DNA of 64,000 nt. It comes from Byssochlamys sp. IMV 00236. Taxonomy: Eukaryota > Ascomycota > Eurotiomycetes > Eurotiales > Thermoascaceae. The stretch is taken from the NCBI GenBank assembly GCA_001931875.2, contig MSJH02000666.1, forward strand, positions 62,001-126,000, given 5' to 3'. The notes below the pieces were generated by a model that was not told the origin of the DNA, did no database searches, and saw only the letters and a list, made by a program, of their open reading frames with translations. Positions 34,285 through 46,531 of the stretch are shown here, in pieces (position 1 is the stretch's first letter; each line of letters starts with the position of its first letter). Both the position numbers and the translations under genes were made by a program.

Positions 34285-35949
34285 TCAGAATTTTACCCAT
34301 CCTTTCTTCACCCCTTCGAAGAATACATCTTCGTCGACGCAGTTCCAGGCGTGTCCGAGTTCACCTTCAAGGTCGTGCTCGATGCCCTTTCCATGTGGAC
34401 CTGTGTAGCCGTAGGGCCCCTTCGAGGTTGGCATGAGGCGTGAATTTGATCCTGAAGGTTCCGGTTCGGGCCATGTAAAATCTGAAGACACGCGAGCGAG
34501 ATCAAAGCTGCCGTGTACAAGGCGGTTCACAGGAGTGAATATGTAAGGACCGACAAAAAGCTCAATGTCGAGACAGCGGTCGCTTCCAGGGTATGAAGGC
34601 GTGACGAAGTATGAGGTGCGGAACTCGATGAGCTCTCGAGCGTTTTGGAGGATCTCTTTCATCTTCGTGACGCCTTCAGACGAGTGGAGCACAGAGTACT
34701 CGTAGCCGCAAAGTCTAGCGGCGCGGACTTGTACGTCGCCCGTCCAATGCACGATATCAGGGGAGCTGAAGAGCGATGGACAGATTGATGGGATAGATAT
34801 GCAGAGGTCGGTTAGACGAGGACAACTCAGGAGGGTGGTGCAGTAGTGAGATTGGGTCTCGTGGTTAGGCAGTAAAAGACGCTGTGTGGAATGGGAGTCT
34901 GATTTTCGGTCCTGTTGATTGCTGTCCTCTGCCGACAGGGGAGAGTATTCGAGGACTCGCAGCGTGGAGCTAGATGCCTTGACAAGTGACATGACCCCTG
35001 TTGTAATCAGTCAGTTCAGGCCGACATGATACAAGTGCTTGCACAAGACTCACCAGCTATGGAGACGCTCGATATCCTAGTAATATGTAGAGCATCCAGG
35101 CCAGTAGCCGTCCGGGCAATGACTTGCAAGTCTGCATCCGTAATGGGCTTGAAGCTCGTATCTCCCATGACCTTGAGCCTTTTCAGATTCTTGAAACTGA
35201 CACGGGGATCTGCAAGTGCGTGATTGTCGATCGGACGTGCGGGTGCCTTCAGCTGCGACTTGGTAAGGTTGGTAGCCCTCAGTTCTAGGGACTCCAGGCC
35301 ACCTCCGAGTAGCTTCTGCCACAGCTCCACCGTGCCGTATCTAACGGATATCCACGGCAGCGAGAGAGAACGTAGGTTGGCGCAATAAGACAGGATCTTG
35401 AAGATCTCAGTGTTCGCCTCAAATGTGTAGAGACCATCGAACCACAGACGGCGAGCACTCTGCGCTAGATCTGGGCATCTTGCAAAGCAACGTGCTGTTT
35501 CCCGGACATCGTTGTACGGATGTCGATAGACGACTTGGCCTGATGCATCCTTCCGGAGGGTTTCCAGCCTGTCGGATTCGATCCATCTGTCTAATAAGTT
35601 AACATATCTTGCTCGAATAGATTTAAGAGACTCAAATTTTATCAAAGATTAATATATACCTTTCACTTCCTCTCCAGGCGCGTATGTAGAGTGAATCCGC
35701 TGCATATTTCAAGGCCCATTTCCTGAATACAGAATTTACCTGACGAATAGAGCTAGCAGCATGCCATCTGACGGAGTCTTCCGGCCGTCGTCCACTGACA
35801 TAGATATCGAGCTTGACATGCTGGAGCGGCTGCGGCGCTTCAGTAAGACCATACGAGTATGTCACAGCATCACGTCGATTTAGTTCGACCGCATATGAGA
35901 GGATCAAGTCAACAATCTCATATGGAAGCTTGTCAAAAGCCAAGGTCAT
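34285..35949 (-). CDS. F-box-like protein
   Basis: Three exons, 35949-35660, 35607-35054 and 34997-34285, give 518 residues. The N-terminus (LAFDKLPYEIVDLILSY) is a typical F-box start, which binds Skp1 in SCF ubiquitin ligases. The middle has leucine-rich segments such as LRSLSLPW and LESLELRATNL that may form irregular LRRs for substrate binding. The C-terminal part is aromatic-rich and unrecognised. The start is the first ATG in frame, just before the F-box. The exon 1/2 join uses an acceptor inside an AT-rich stretch; it was chosen because it alone keeps the SERYVNLLDRW frame open. The family is large and fast evolving in fungi, so no target can be named. Confidence 0.78.
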
Positions 35950-37932
35950 GATGGCGGTGATAAGCAGGAAAACATCAGAAGAACGACGATACTGTGAAAT
36001 AATCAATGCTGGGACGAGATTGCCATGTCTACTTCAAGTCATGTTCGCATGCCTATATCGTGGCATGATAGTCGACTTTTATAGTTCCACCCCCTCGGGA
36101 CATTGGAACCGGTGACACATAAGGACACCCAGGAACCAGGTTAGATTTTAGCAAGATGGTAATTGAGAAAGGATTACCAAACAGCACCCAATATGACTGG
36201 ACAGAGAAGTACCGGTATGGAACTATCCACGCAAAAACTTTGTCCGGCCAATATTGCATCACATCGTGCTATCGAGAGTGGCTCATCCCGAGGCTTGGCC
36301 GATGGATGAACCAACGCAAATATTGGCGCAGACCGCCGAGTCATTTGTCATTTGTCCTGTACCAAATCAAGGGAACCGCCTCTTTCGAGCGATTTCGACG
36401 ACCGTTGCAGCATCACATCAGCCATAGACTATCCACCTTGACGGCGGAAAAGCCGCAACTTCTGGGGATCGACAGCGCCAACGTGACCGGATCGCCCTCC
36501 GCAATTCGTGACGCCTTGACCCGATCAGTCTCCGTGCGACCCCTGGTTCAACGACGCCGTCCCTTGCTGCTCCGGATGGATCTTCGCGGGAGAGCAGCCA
36601 GATAGCCTACTTACTTAGCTCCCAACAACTCCTCAAGATGCTCTGTCTACCACATTGCGCAAACAGTGGCATTGTCTTCATCCCCGTTCTTTGGTTTTGG
36701 TACCTCATATTGTCTAGACTTTTCTTCTTCTCCCGATGCGGAGGCGGCCCGGAAAGCTCTATGCGTTTAGTCATGGATTCCACCGCCAAGAAGGCTGGAA
36801 GAATAGATGTCGTCAGGCCGCGTTACTATGGGGTAATAGGAACATTGTCTCACATCGTTAGTATCTTGCTCAATTCTCTATCAGGAAGTTCAAACTCCGC
36901 ATTTGCCAGCTGACCGAAAGAAACTTGCGCGCCGCAAGAAGACCTTGTGTCCAGACTGTTGTGGACGCCCACTGCGTGAATAATACTGACCTATGAACTT
37001 AGATCCATGAATAGAAACAATTGCGAATTCTCGGCGGGTAAAATGTCGTTACTCTGTGCACATAGATCCATAAAAGACATAACGGTGCGGAAGAGTCGGT
37101 AATCCGACTTCGATCATTCCATTCCTCTACTGTCTCACTGCCGGAATGGAAGCTCAGCTCCAGACGTGACCGCTTTTCTTGTGAAAAGAATGACAGAAAG
37201 CACATATCATAGACAACTGGCGTTGTATAGTGGAGTGTAGGGTCGAGTTGAAACAGCTCGGACTCTCGTTAGCAACCTTAGTACGAATAGTACAATAGGA
37301 GCGGATTCAACTTGCCTATCACTTGACTTCCGGAATGCCAATGACAGCGACGCACTGAGCTCGTGTGTGCGCTACTGCAAGTAATAATAGAAGCTTGCTC
37401 TAGAAGCAAATATGGGCAACGAGCTCGTTACAACTTCCTTCTGTCCTATGCAACTCCTGCAAACGTACGCTCACCTGACCGGAGATCAAGTCGGTTATTG
37501 AGCACACTCTGAAGACTTTAGCAAACTCGAATATTTCAGGTATTCATTGCATTTAGCATTTAGTTCATTATTAAAAAGTACAGGGGACTCGCTGAACAGT
37601 CCTAAGAAGCACTATAATCATTGAGGATTTGAAGAGAGGAATAATGCAGGAAAGAAAGAAGGGAAATGCTCTGACGAGGAAAAAATCACTTCAGCGCCCC
37701 TCACCGCCATGATTATTGTGTTCATTTCCGAATAGCAAAAGAAAACCAAAACGTAATTAGCTGGGTTTCTACCGACTTCATTTCGACATTTCATATCAGA
37801 CAATAATACCCCGCAATTTCCAGCTCTTTTAGACTCCACCGTGGCGTATACTTAGATCACCTAGCCCTTTGTGGAGCCTGGTTTGGAGACTTCGACTCCA
37901 AATATTGGACGGCTGATTGAACAGCAGGAACA
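35950..37932. other. Gene-poor interval
   Basis: This 2.0-kb stretch contains unsupported frames only, such as 149 codons at 36156-36605 on the plus strand. The first part should hold the F-box gene promoter. No repeat or RNA gene is seen. Confidence 0.45.
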
Positions 37933-38890
37933 TCACGGCACCAGTTCTCGAAGGAACTCGATGATCGCATCGGCCATCTGTTGAAGTCCCGGGTCCTCGA
38001 GGGGATAATGGCCAGCATTTTCAAGTTCGACAATTTTCACCGGGACCTTTTTCACACGCGACAAAGACCAGCTCGCTTAGATGCAGCGGCGTCCATTTGT
38101 CCTTTACCGGCTGCGTCAGGAGGATCGGACAGACATCAAATTCCTCAGGCTCCAGGGCAGGCTTATAAGACGCGTATGTCGATAAGAAATGCATTGAAGC
38201 CCAGGAGCCCGCCGAGGATCGATCAGCAAGGAAAACTTTCAGAGCATCAGGATTGTTGACCAAGGCGGACACTTTGCTCGCGAGCGACATGGGCAGTGAT
38301 AGCGATCTGAGGAGCGGCAGGTCGCTGAGTCGCGCGAGAGGTATTCCCACTCTACTCAGAAGAGGTCCCTAGCCGTCTCGTCACGAACTGCTTGGATACG
38401 TTGATCCAGGAACGTCATGCCCACGATGCCTTTGACTTTCCTATTCAGCGCAGCCACATGGTACGTTAGAACTTAGCATACCGCCGGCGCTAAGTCCATA
38501 GAGCACAATGGGTCGATCGTCTTTCTCCAGCTCAAAATTGATGAAGTCGTTCGCGATATTGACCCAATCGTCGTAGGAAACGGTAGTATGGCGAGCTGTC
38601 TTGGTGCATCCATACCCTGGCATATCGACGGCCACAACCTCGAAGCCTGCAGTATGCAAAGGCACTCCCAGGATCATTAACATTTGGCGTCCATTGGTCC
38701 CAACTCCATGGTGGAGGATTACGCGCGCTTTAGCTATAGGATTCCTCCAACGGTCTAAATGAATCGTATGTCCTCGATTTCCCCACCATTCCTCGATGGG
38801 AGAGTGGTCGTCCGTGAAAGCTAGACGCTGTGGAAGGAATTTCTGGATATCCTTCCAGGCCTTTTGGTTTTCATATCTAGAAGGCGCCAT
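37933..38890 (-). pseudogene. Alpha/beta hydrolase pseudogene with three frameshifts
   Basis: The minus strand encodes, in pieces, one alpha/beta hydrolase of about 310 residues. The first piece runs from the ATG at 38890 through an oxyanion-type LHHGVGTNG and the nucleophile elbow GLSAGG. The frame then shifts near 38461-38473, where a short insertion separates the elbow from HVAALNRKVKG. It shifts again near 38359-38362, where one base appears missing before LSRVGIPLARL, and near 38061-38067, where one extra T appears before SRVKKVPVK. The last piece carries the C-terminal histidine region (ENAGHYPLEDPG) and ends at 37933. No splice solution restores the frame. The substitutions are mild, so decay seems recent, or the breaks are assembly errors. 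Confidence 0.8.
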
Positions 38891-39931
38891 TTATTCGAAT
38901 ATTTTGTTTCCCAGCAAGCACGTAGACCAAATGCGAAATTGGTATGAAAATCCGTGAGATGTTAAACAAAAAGAGCCTTGATTAGATTACAGACTTTGCG
39001 GAAGAACTATCAATTACATACTATATATAATGACCATTGCATGGTATCAAAATCTGATATCCATATTGTCTGTCTATACTTCGGAGTCATGATCATCTAC
39101 GCTCATAACTTTATCGATGTTTGACCGTCGGGTGGATAATCTGACCGGGGTAGGCAGAAAAGAAGACATGGCTTGTTAAGGGGCACCAGCGACGAATCAT
39201 TAGACGGGGGAATACCTCTCCGAGCTGAGGTGGAAATATATGTTTATATCCCGTGAGTTTGGATTCTGCCGAGGTTCACATCTTGTGTGGGAGAGCTAGG
39301 ATGTTTCCTGAGAGATTTGCGATTTTTCTATTTTTAGACAGCATTAAGTGACATTATTATTGCTACCGTTCAGGAAATCATAACATTACAGAGTTCTGAA
39401 GAAGATGGTGTGGAGTAAGAGTGTGCAAATTTGACTAAGGGCGAGTTCATCCCATCCAACGAGTAGATTTGATAGGGCAAGTAGAAGTAGTACTAGTTAC
39501 AAGGAGCTACCTAGTTAATGCGTATGCAGACCACCTAGTTAATGCGTATGCAGACCACCTGATTCTTTATCTGCTAGCAAAGCAGAAGCGAATTAATCTT
39601 CACTGGATTTTCATATAGCTTATACTCAGTATCGTGCAAAATTCACTAGGAGACTCTAATTAGCAGCGTGGGGTATCTGGATTGCATGATAATCAGCAGC
39701 ATCGCATCGAGACACAGCTGATTAGTTGGAGACGCTAACGGAATAATATATAACTGAATTAGTGGGCCAATTAAACTAATGCTTCCACGACGCACTGCAC
39801 ATATGCTCGTCATTTTATCCTATCGCAGGATAGAGATGAAAACTATATATAGGATTGTCAGCACGGAAACACCAGCAGCCACTGTCATTGCTCCGATACG
39901 GGTATATTTCGTTCTAAGCTGTGTGTAGTAT
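38891..39931. other. Intergenic region with short tandem duplication
   Basis: The region is AT-rich. A perfect 24-base tandem duplication is listed separately. No gene is recognised. Confidence 0.5.
39509..39556 (+). repeat. 24-bp perfect tandem duplication
   Basis: A unit starting ACCTAGTTAATGCG and ending GCAGACC occurs twice in direct tandem, at 39509-39532 and 39533-39556, followed by the first four bases of a third copy. Confidence 0.9.
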
Positions 39932-40768
39932 TCAGACAGGTGCCTCAAGCTCCTGTGGCTCTGTGGTTTTGTTCACAGTATTAGGTGCAAGTTCCAGGGG
40001 TCTCTTCCCACTTGTCTCGCCTCCCAGTTCGGCTGTTATCTCTGATTTGGTGCCCGGTGCCTCAAAAGGTTCAGTTACCGCGGGTTTCCCATCTGTAGAT
40101 TCAAATTCTTGTCCGGAAGCCTTAATTTGCCCACGCTGCCGTCGTCTGAGGATGAAAAGGAGGGCAACCCCAGCTATAGCCGGAACCCCCACACCTACTC
40201 CAACTCCTATCCCTATTTTAGCACCAGAAGAGAGTCCGGTGCTTGTACTGGACGAGGTTTCATCGGATGAAGTTGCATTTGTCGAGTTATCGTTGATTAT
40301 AAACTGATGTGATCTGGCAACGTAGTTCTCGTTCCCATCAACATACATCAGGAAGAAGAATCTGTCGGAGAGCGATATATTTTTTGAGGTCTTAACGTGC
40401 CAATTGTACGACTGGCGGCCGCTAATATTCTCTAATAAGAGCGTATAAGCAAGATAGAAGAGTGCCGGGAAAACAGCTTTTTTTATTGCAAACTAAAGAA
40501 ACTTACGAAAAACCCATTCTGCCGTAGAGTTGGGCACTGCTTGCCATAGGTCTATTGAGACTTTGTCGGATTGTGCAGACTGTGAGCCCTTCCAGCTGAT
40601 TTTTAAGATAGATTCGACGTTATATGCAGGATCATTGGATTGATTTTCAGGACCATTGATGAAAGGTGGTGGGTTTGTGAAGACAAAGAGAGCATTAAGA
40701 GGTAAACAGAGGAGCAAGAAAAGCAATGTGTTTCGCCATAAAGAAAAGGTTGCAGGCTGCTGTGACAT
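39932..40768 (-). CDS. Single-pass surface protein with Kre9/Knh-like ectodomain
   Basis: Two exons, 40768-40507 and 40431-39932, give 253 residues. An N-terminal signal peptide is clear (LLFLLLCLPLNALF). The ectodomain has a beta-rich pattern with ILKISWKG, KVSIDLWQAV and SYNWHVKTS, resembling the Kre9/Knh1 N-terminal (Ser-Thr-rich GPI-anchored) domain of fungal wall proteins. A Ser/Thr stretch then leads to a Gly/Val-rich membrane helix at about 160-182 followed by a basic stop-transfer RRRQRG and a 70-residue cytosolic tail. It is therefore a type I membrane protein and not GPI-anchored. A role at the cell wall is inferred from the layout. Confidence 0.8.
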
Positions 40769-42242
40769 AGTTACGTTATTAGCTGCCTGTAAATATAGTC
40801 ACAGAAGGGGATAACATGGGAAGAAGGCCCGAAAGACTGGAAAGACTGGGAGTAACAGGCGACAGATCTTTTGTAATATCTTTAATGAAAAGTGTTCCCA
40901 GAGAAGTCTCCACAAATACCTACCTTTTAGCGTTTTAGCCCCTCTTGAGGAAATGAAGATCCCCTTATGCTTTTGCGATTATTACCACCGCAGAAATGAA
41001 CAAAATCCTCAAAGGCTGGTGCCGTGGAGATGGAGCGGGAATCCCGTCTGCCTCCGTCTCTGCCCTAGAGCATTAGGCCGCTTAGGAGCCAAGAGGCCTT
41101 AGCACCAAGTTTCCCCTATAAGGCGTATGAGCTGACGGCGGATGTAACAAATCTGACCTTATTCGCAGGAATACGAGGCTGAAATTCGAACAAACTTTCC
41201 GCGGTATCGGGAATGGAGATGTTGGGGGCGGAAAACCAAGGGCACAAACGGGCACAAACGGGCACATCCTACGCAGTTAATATGGCTCACATTGTAGAAT
41301 GAAGGGGATTTGTTCTATCTATTCGGAGTTAATAATCAATATAACATCCAGGGGCTAATTTGACATTGATTTAATTAGGAAAGTACAGTGGGAGTTGAGT
41401 ATGCTAAAATATCAGAGGTTCAGGCAAGGTGGGCTTAACTACAGGATCGTCTATGGTCTGAGCACCCTAGCTACTTAAGGGTCCATGCTGTTCTGTGATG
41501 TCCTCCAGTTTCCTATCAGTTGAGCACGAAAAAGCCGAATCGCAGAAGTTAATTATTCAACTCAGATAACTTAGCAGAATTGATCAATGCATTAAAGGTA
41601 TACTGTTCAGGGCTCTTTCAGTTGAACAAGACTTTTAAATGATAAGAGCTTTTCCACTATATAAAGAGAGTGGCTGGAGTTGTCTATAATGGGATTTATG
41701 CAGATTATCCAATATCAATCTCGCATGGACATGGTACTGATGTCATATTTCCAATATCCGTATGACCATATGTTAGGTAACGAATGTCCTGTTTAGAATG
41801 TAGAGCATGTCATAAGAGTGGTGAGATGATAGTGTCACACACAAGGTCTCATTGGCCGCATCATATTTACCCCACAATGCAATTAGTACCATAAATAGGT
41901 CCTTGCAATATACACTTTTGGGGCTAGTATATGCATAGAGAGTCTTGGTAGTCCAAACTGATCTTCTATATATCAGACGTGGTAGATTAGTCCCGAAGGA
42001 AGCACTCCACCGTCTGAGGACAGGTGTATATAATAGAGCAGTAATGATCTGATTCCTATAAAGATTCAAAGCCTGTTTGGCTTCCCATTAACATATTACT
42101 TCCCTAATTTGGACCCCTTAAAAGATATGCCCGAACATCAAAAAAGCTTGGTTGGAGTAAATTGCTGACAAGAAATGTGTGAATATACGGAGGATATCCC
42201 GACAAGATTCCGAGGAACCCATATCCACTGCCAGCGGCCATA
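40769..42242. other. Intergenic region
   Basis: The stretch of 1.5 kb lies upstream of the surface-protein gene and downstream of the chitinase gene. A 10-base direct repeat is at 41240-41266. No gene is recognised. Confidence 0.45.
41240..41266 (+). repeat. 10-bp direct repeat, 2.7 copies
   Basis: The unit GGGCACAAAC is repeated in tandem between two genes, close to a G-rich stretch. Confidence 0.8.
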
Positions 42243-43596
42243 TCACATATCGTGTAGTATATTATATCCGGTCTCAATGAGACTCCTAGATCCCCTTGCA
42301 TCTGACGCAATATGCCAGTAAAAGAGGCCACCAAGGTTCGACCTTGCGACGTACTTGGCCTTTTGCTGCACCGTGCGCGTCGTATCGTAGGTCACGAAAC
42401 CACCGTCTCCGCCAATGCAGTATGCTGCTCCTACTTTATCATCATGATGTTCCTTTGCTCCAGGACGAGGAAGGTCACGGTAGTCAAATGTGCCTTCTTC
42501 CCCGCCACATCCAGAATAAGATTGACCGACATTGTTGCTCCCAAGGAATGATCGTCCGTAAACTGGTATGCCCAGAAGGACCTTTCTGGGATTTACACCT
42601 TGGGACAGAACATATGTCATAGCTGAGTGGCATGATATGTATGCAGATTCGCTGTTAGGGCGAGAAGGGGTATAGAGCTGGGATTGGTGCCCTGTCCGAT
42701 CCGTCCAGGGGCCTGAAAAGTCATAGGCCATAATGTTGATCAGGTCGAGATAGGTCTGAGCTGCCGCAAGGTTGATATTTCGAAGAGCCCACTCTCCAGC
42801 TGGAAGCGCCGTTGTCAAAAGATAACGCGGAGATGGCAGCCCTTGCCGTAATTGGGAGAGAAGGTAGACATAGTCGAGGCCTTGTTGCGGGTCGGAAGGA
42901 TGTTCCCAGTCGACTGAAGGGGCTTGCAGTTAGATACGAACCTCAGTGTAGAAAGGGAAATAGGACGATAAGGGCAAATATATACTATCGATCCCGTCCA
43001 AACCAAACTCGTCAACCAATCCTCTCGCTGTCCGTACGAATGTTTGCACGGCCGTGGGATTGCTGGCAACGCTAGCAAAGTTCTCACTTCCTTTCCCTCC
43101 GCCTCCAACTGAAAGGATAACTTTCATCTGCGAGTATCGCTGTTTCAATTGGACAAATGCCCTAAGGCATCCTGTTGTACCATCGACAGGCATTTGACAA
43201 TCGGCCCACTCATCGCTCATCTGCAAAGCTAAGTCAGCAAGCCACACGGAGTATCTCTGTTAGAGATATGTATGTACATAAACTGTTCCGTCTTCTCTGA
43301 CCCTGCGAGATGAAACAGAAAAGTTAACACTTGCGGGAAAGCCATCGGGAATGGTCTAATTGCAGGGCTCAATGGTACCAGGCAAAAGCATAGAAAACGT
43401 GGGAGATGAATCCCAGTCTCAACGATGATGGTGGCTGCTCCTTGTATACGCGCCAGTTCGGATAGTAGGCTGCATTTGCAAATATGGGCAGAACATCATA
43501 ATGGTTCTCCGATACAGCAGGATAGTTTGGCAACTGCGCTACCGGTACAGGCGATTGAGGGCAAAAAGAGAAAGCTGGTCCCATTGTCGGAAACAT
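42243..43596 (-). CDS. GH18 chitinase (fungal class V type)
   Basis: Four exons, 43596-43379, 43302-43278, 43220-42986 and 42913-42243, give 382 residues. The GH18 catalytic motif DGIDIDWE is complete, with D156, D159, D161 and the acid E163; the last intron splits the codon for I160 inside the motif. Other family marks are YYPNWRVY at strand 1, KVILSVGGG at strand 3, NIMAYDFSGPW and GIPVYGRSF. The enzyme should cleave beta-1,4-GlcNAc chains. No signal peptide is seen from the ATG chosen, and no chitin-binding or LysM module is attached. The second exon is only 25 nt. Either the protein is intracellular or a further 5' exon is missing from this model. Confidence 0.88.
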
Positions 43597-45766
43597 TTGA
43601 TGACGAGGAAAAAGAGCAGCAGGACTCTTTTTTTTTTTTGACTTGGGTGTCTATTACTGCTCCTGGCGGACTCCCCAAAGTGGAAACGATTGAAGCAGTC
43701 CCGGTGATTGCTATTGTCACTCTTGGGTGCTTTTCGATCACGTGTGTAAAGCCTTTCCACAGCTTCTGATGTAGAACCGGAGAACAAAGAAAAGAGTACA
43801 CAATGGCCTGGCTATATATCAGACTTGATTCAGTAGTCCCATGAATAGAGGACGAGTGGCTTTGGAGGTTAAGGGTCCATCTTTGTAGTTGATGCGGCGA
43901 GGTTTTATCAACTGTTAGAGATCCAGGCAGACCAAGTAGGAGTTCTCCTTTTCGATCGACTGGCAGAAAGCCATCATCAACTTTATAGCATTGCGGTGAC
44001 ACACATAGGTGAATCGGCTGCGAACCTCTCTTGTCAAAGACAATCAACAACGATCATCGTCCAATGATAGAGGCTAGCATTACATTCCCACGAAGCGCCG
44101 TTGGGGTATCACAACGCTCTAACCTCTGTGTGGTGCGGGACCGCGAGTGCTTCCTTCTGGAGCAATCAAAGACTCCGGGTTAGTAAAAGCGGGGGGAATG
44201 GCTGAACGAAGATTCGTTACGGCTGGTCGATCCGCCTCATCTTATTATTTATTCCAGGGGAATTTTGCAGTAGATGTTGGTCACGAGATATTATTAGAGT
44301 CGTAGCGGCACGTCGATTACTCGTCCCTTGTTTAGGGTGGGCGCCTAGGAACGCGATCAATGATATTCTGCGGATTTTCAATGGCGCTATGAACGTGCTA
44401 TGACCACCTGTCGAGGAGGCTGACGAGATCGACGGCACAGTCTTAGACAAGGTTAGACCTCAGGCGCTGCAGCGCAGTGTCAGGGTCGAGAAGAAAGAGT
44501 AAGTACGTCTAGCGGTCTACTTTAACGCATCCACGGACGACCTCATTGTCTGTTGATTGATCTCCTTTTTATACTCTTGAAGCGAACTCACGTCGGGGGA
44601 GCCGCTAGTGTCTGCAAGACATAACTTTAGACCGTGGAAGGCCTGACAATCGATGTTGTCAGAATAATAGCCTGAGAGAAACGCAAGGCCAGGGCGTGTT
44701 CGAGTGATTATGGGCTAGAAGTCGTGAGAAATGGCATCAACCGGTCAAGGTTCTCCGCAACACCATATGCAGCATTGCAAGGTACATACATCGAGAAATC
44801 TCCAATCATGGCAGTAAGCTTCCACGCACCCCACACTTTGGGGAAATGGCTTGTATCCCCCATACGAGCGCCCGCATTACCCAAACGGGCTCTTCCCTGG
44901 ATATCAAGTAGACTTGACCAACATTCATTGGATGAGCGGTATCGATAATCTCCTAAGATTATCGATTGTTGATGGTCGTAGTCAACTGGGAAGTGTTCGA
45001 TGCCTGTCGGGCCAGTTCCAGATACGATTAGCCCGGGCGCCTTCCTACGCAGATAGCGATTTCTCGAGAGTATGACAAGCACACAATGAGATCCTGGACC
45101 CGTTAAAATCCGTCGTCATAAAGCGACACTGCTAGTTTAAACAAGATCCTATTCAGCAGTCCAATGAGAACGCTCTAGTCAATTGAGCACTGCATCAGTC
45201 AGCTTTGCTTGTAGAGTACAGTCGGTGGCGAGATTCTTCCAGCTGCTTCGATGATGACCACGAAATAATGACGATTTAACACTTATACCTGTCTGGTTAT
45301 AGCAATAATTAGTTATCTGTGTTTCACTTAGACGTCAACTTCGTTGAAGCTAGGAATATTGTTAGAAAACGAAATAGGAGCTTGGCTAGGCCAGCGGAGA
45401 GTCGCTGTTCACCGCCTGATTTTGCCTTCGAAGTACCTAGCCAGTCCGCCTCGCCATCGGTGCCGGATCAAGCAAATATCTTCAAGATATCTATCCCTGC
45501 ACAACGGAATCCTGACTGCATTTCAAGGTCTATTCGGGACAAATGATGATCCTTTTTGTTGTAATATAATTGACGACCTTACGAAGGAAAGAAAACTGTC
45601 GACGCTATCAACTTCGCACCTTAACGGCTTCGTTTCGAGAGCTTTCCCGGGAAGCACCCTCTTGAGGCGCAAACAGATTACGGTCTGCCCAACACAAGAG
45701 AATCCTACGTGCTGAGAGTTATACTTAATTTCCTCCACTGAAGCAAATTTCACGCAATACATAGCC
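43597..45766. other. Intergenic interval with possible gene fragments
   Basis: No complete gene is recognised here. Two minus-strand frames look protein-like, at about 43740-44050 and 44708-45082; the second is listed below. The right end should hold the YTH1 promoter. Confidence 0.4.
44708..45082 (-). other. Unidentified protein-like frame, possible gene fragment
   Basis: The frame is open for 124 codons on the minus strand and ends in a normal stop, but its left part has no ATG. The composition is that of a folded protein, with GTGPTGIEHFPVDYDH, GARMGDTSHFPKVWGAW and AYGVAENLDRLMPFL. I cannot name a family. It could be the last exon of an unrecognised gene or a relic. Confidence 0.3.
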
Positions 45767-46531
45767 ATGACAACGGATATTCACAGCGCTGCCGAGCGCA
45801 TCATATCTACCGACACGACCCGCGATCCCGACTTCAACTTCTCCTTCGGCCCCTTCCTCCGCAAGAGTTTCGGTTTCGGCCTTGCCAGCGATGTCCCTGT
45901 CTGCAAAGCCTACAAGGAAGGTCACTGCCCTCTTGGACCAACCTGCCCAGATCGACACCCAACGCCCTCACGGGTGACCACATCGACGACGACCGCTTCA
46001 GGCCTCGCGCCGTCCTCTACACACGGTTCACTGGTCTGCAAACACTTTCTCAAAGGACTCTGCAAAAAAGGTTTCAAATGCGAGTATCTACATGAGTACA
46101 ACCTACGGCGGATGCCGGAATGCCAGTCCTTTTCTCGGTCTGGATATTGCCCGAACGGGGACGACTGTTTATACCAGCACGTGAGGCCGGAAGCCAAGCT
46201 ACCCCCGTGTGAGCATTACGATCGTGGGTTCTGTCCGTTAGGTCCGCTGTGCGCTAAACGCCATATCCGGAGGAAGCTCTGTCCGTTTTATCTGGCGGGT
46301 TTCTGCCCCGAAGGCAAGGCATGTGCGGACGCTCATCCACGCTGGACGGAGAATCTACCCAAGCCGATGATGAGGGTTGAGAAGTCGGAGGAGGAGCTCG
46401 AGCGTGAAAGAGCCATCATTCGAGAAGAGCAGGAGAGGGAAGAAGAGCGAGAGAGGGAGTGGAGAAGGGAACGTGGTCGAGGCGGTGGCTTCATGCGCGG
46501 TCGATACCGTGGCAGAGGAAGGGGAATGTGA
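45767..46531 (+). CDS. YTH1: mRNA 3'-end processing protein Yth1 (CPSF30)
   Basis: A single exon encodes 254 residues. Five CCCH zinc fingers follow one another: [77 protein letters not shown] and [19 protein letters not shown]. After them come a charged Glu/Arg-rich helix and an RGRGRGM tail. In yeast Yth1 is part of the cleavage and polyadenylation factor and contacts the AAUAAA-like signal and Fip1. Compared with the short yeast protein, the spacer between fingers 1 and 2 is longer, as in filamentous fungi. Identification is firm. Confidence 0.96.
   Translation: MTTDIHSAAERIISTDTTRDPDFNFSFGPFLRKSFGFGLASDVPVCKAYKEGHCPLGPTCPDRHPTPSRVTTSTTTASGLAPSSTHGSLVCKHFLKGLCKKGFKCEYLHEYNLRRMPECQSFSRSGYCPNGDDCLYQHVRPEAKLPPCEHYDRGFCPLGPLCAKRHIRRKLCPFYLAGFCPEGKACADAHPRWTENLPKPMMRVEKSEEELERERAIIREEQEREEEREREWRRERGRGGGFMRGRYRGRGRGM

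Noticed and set aside
36156..36605. 149-codon plus-strand frame
   Set aside because: No recognisable domain; basic and irregular composition. Kept out of the gene list.
38441..38500. A 41-nt intron that would rescue the alpha/beta hydrolase frame
   Set aside because: The candidate GTATGC...AATAG would be too short and leads to a stop in the next exon, so it does not restore the protein.
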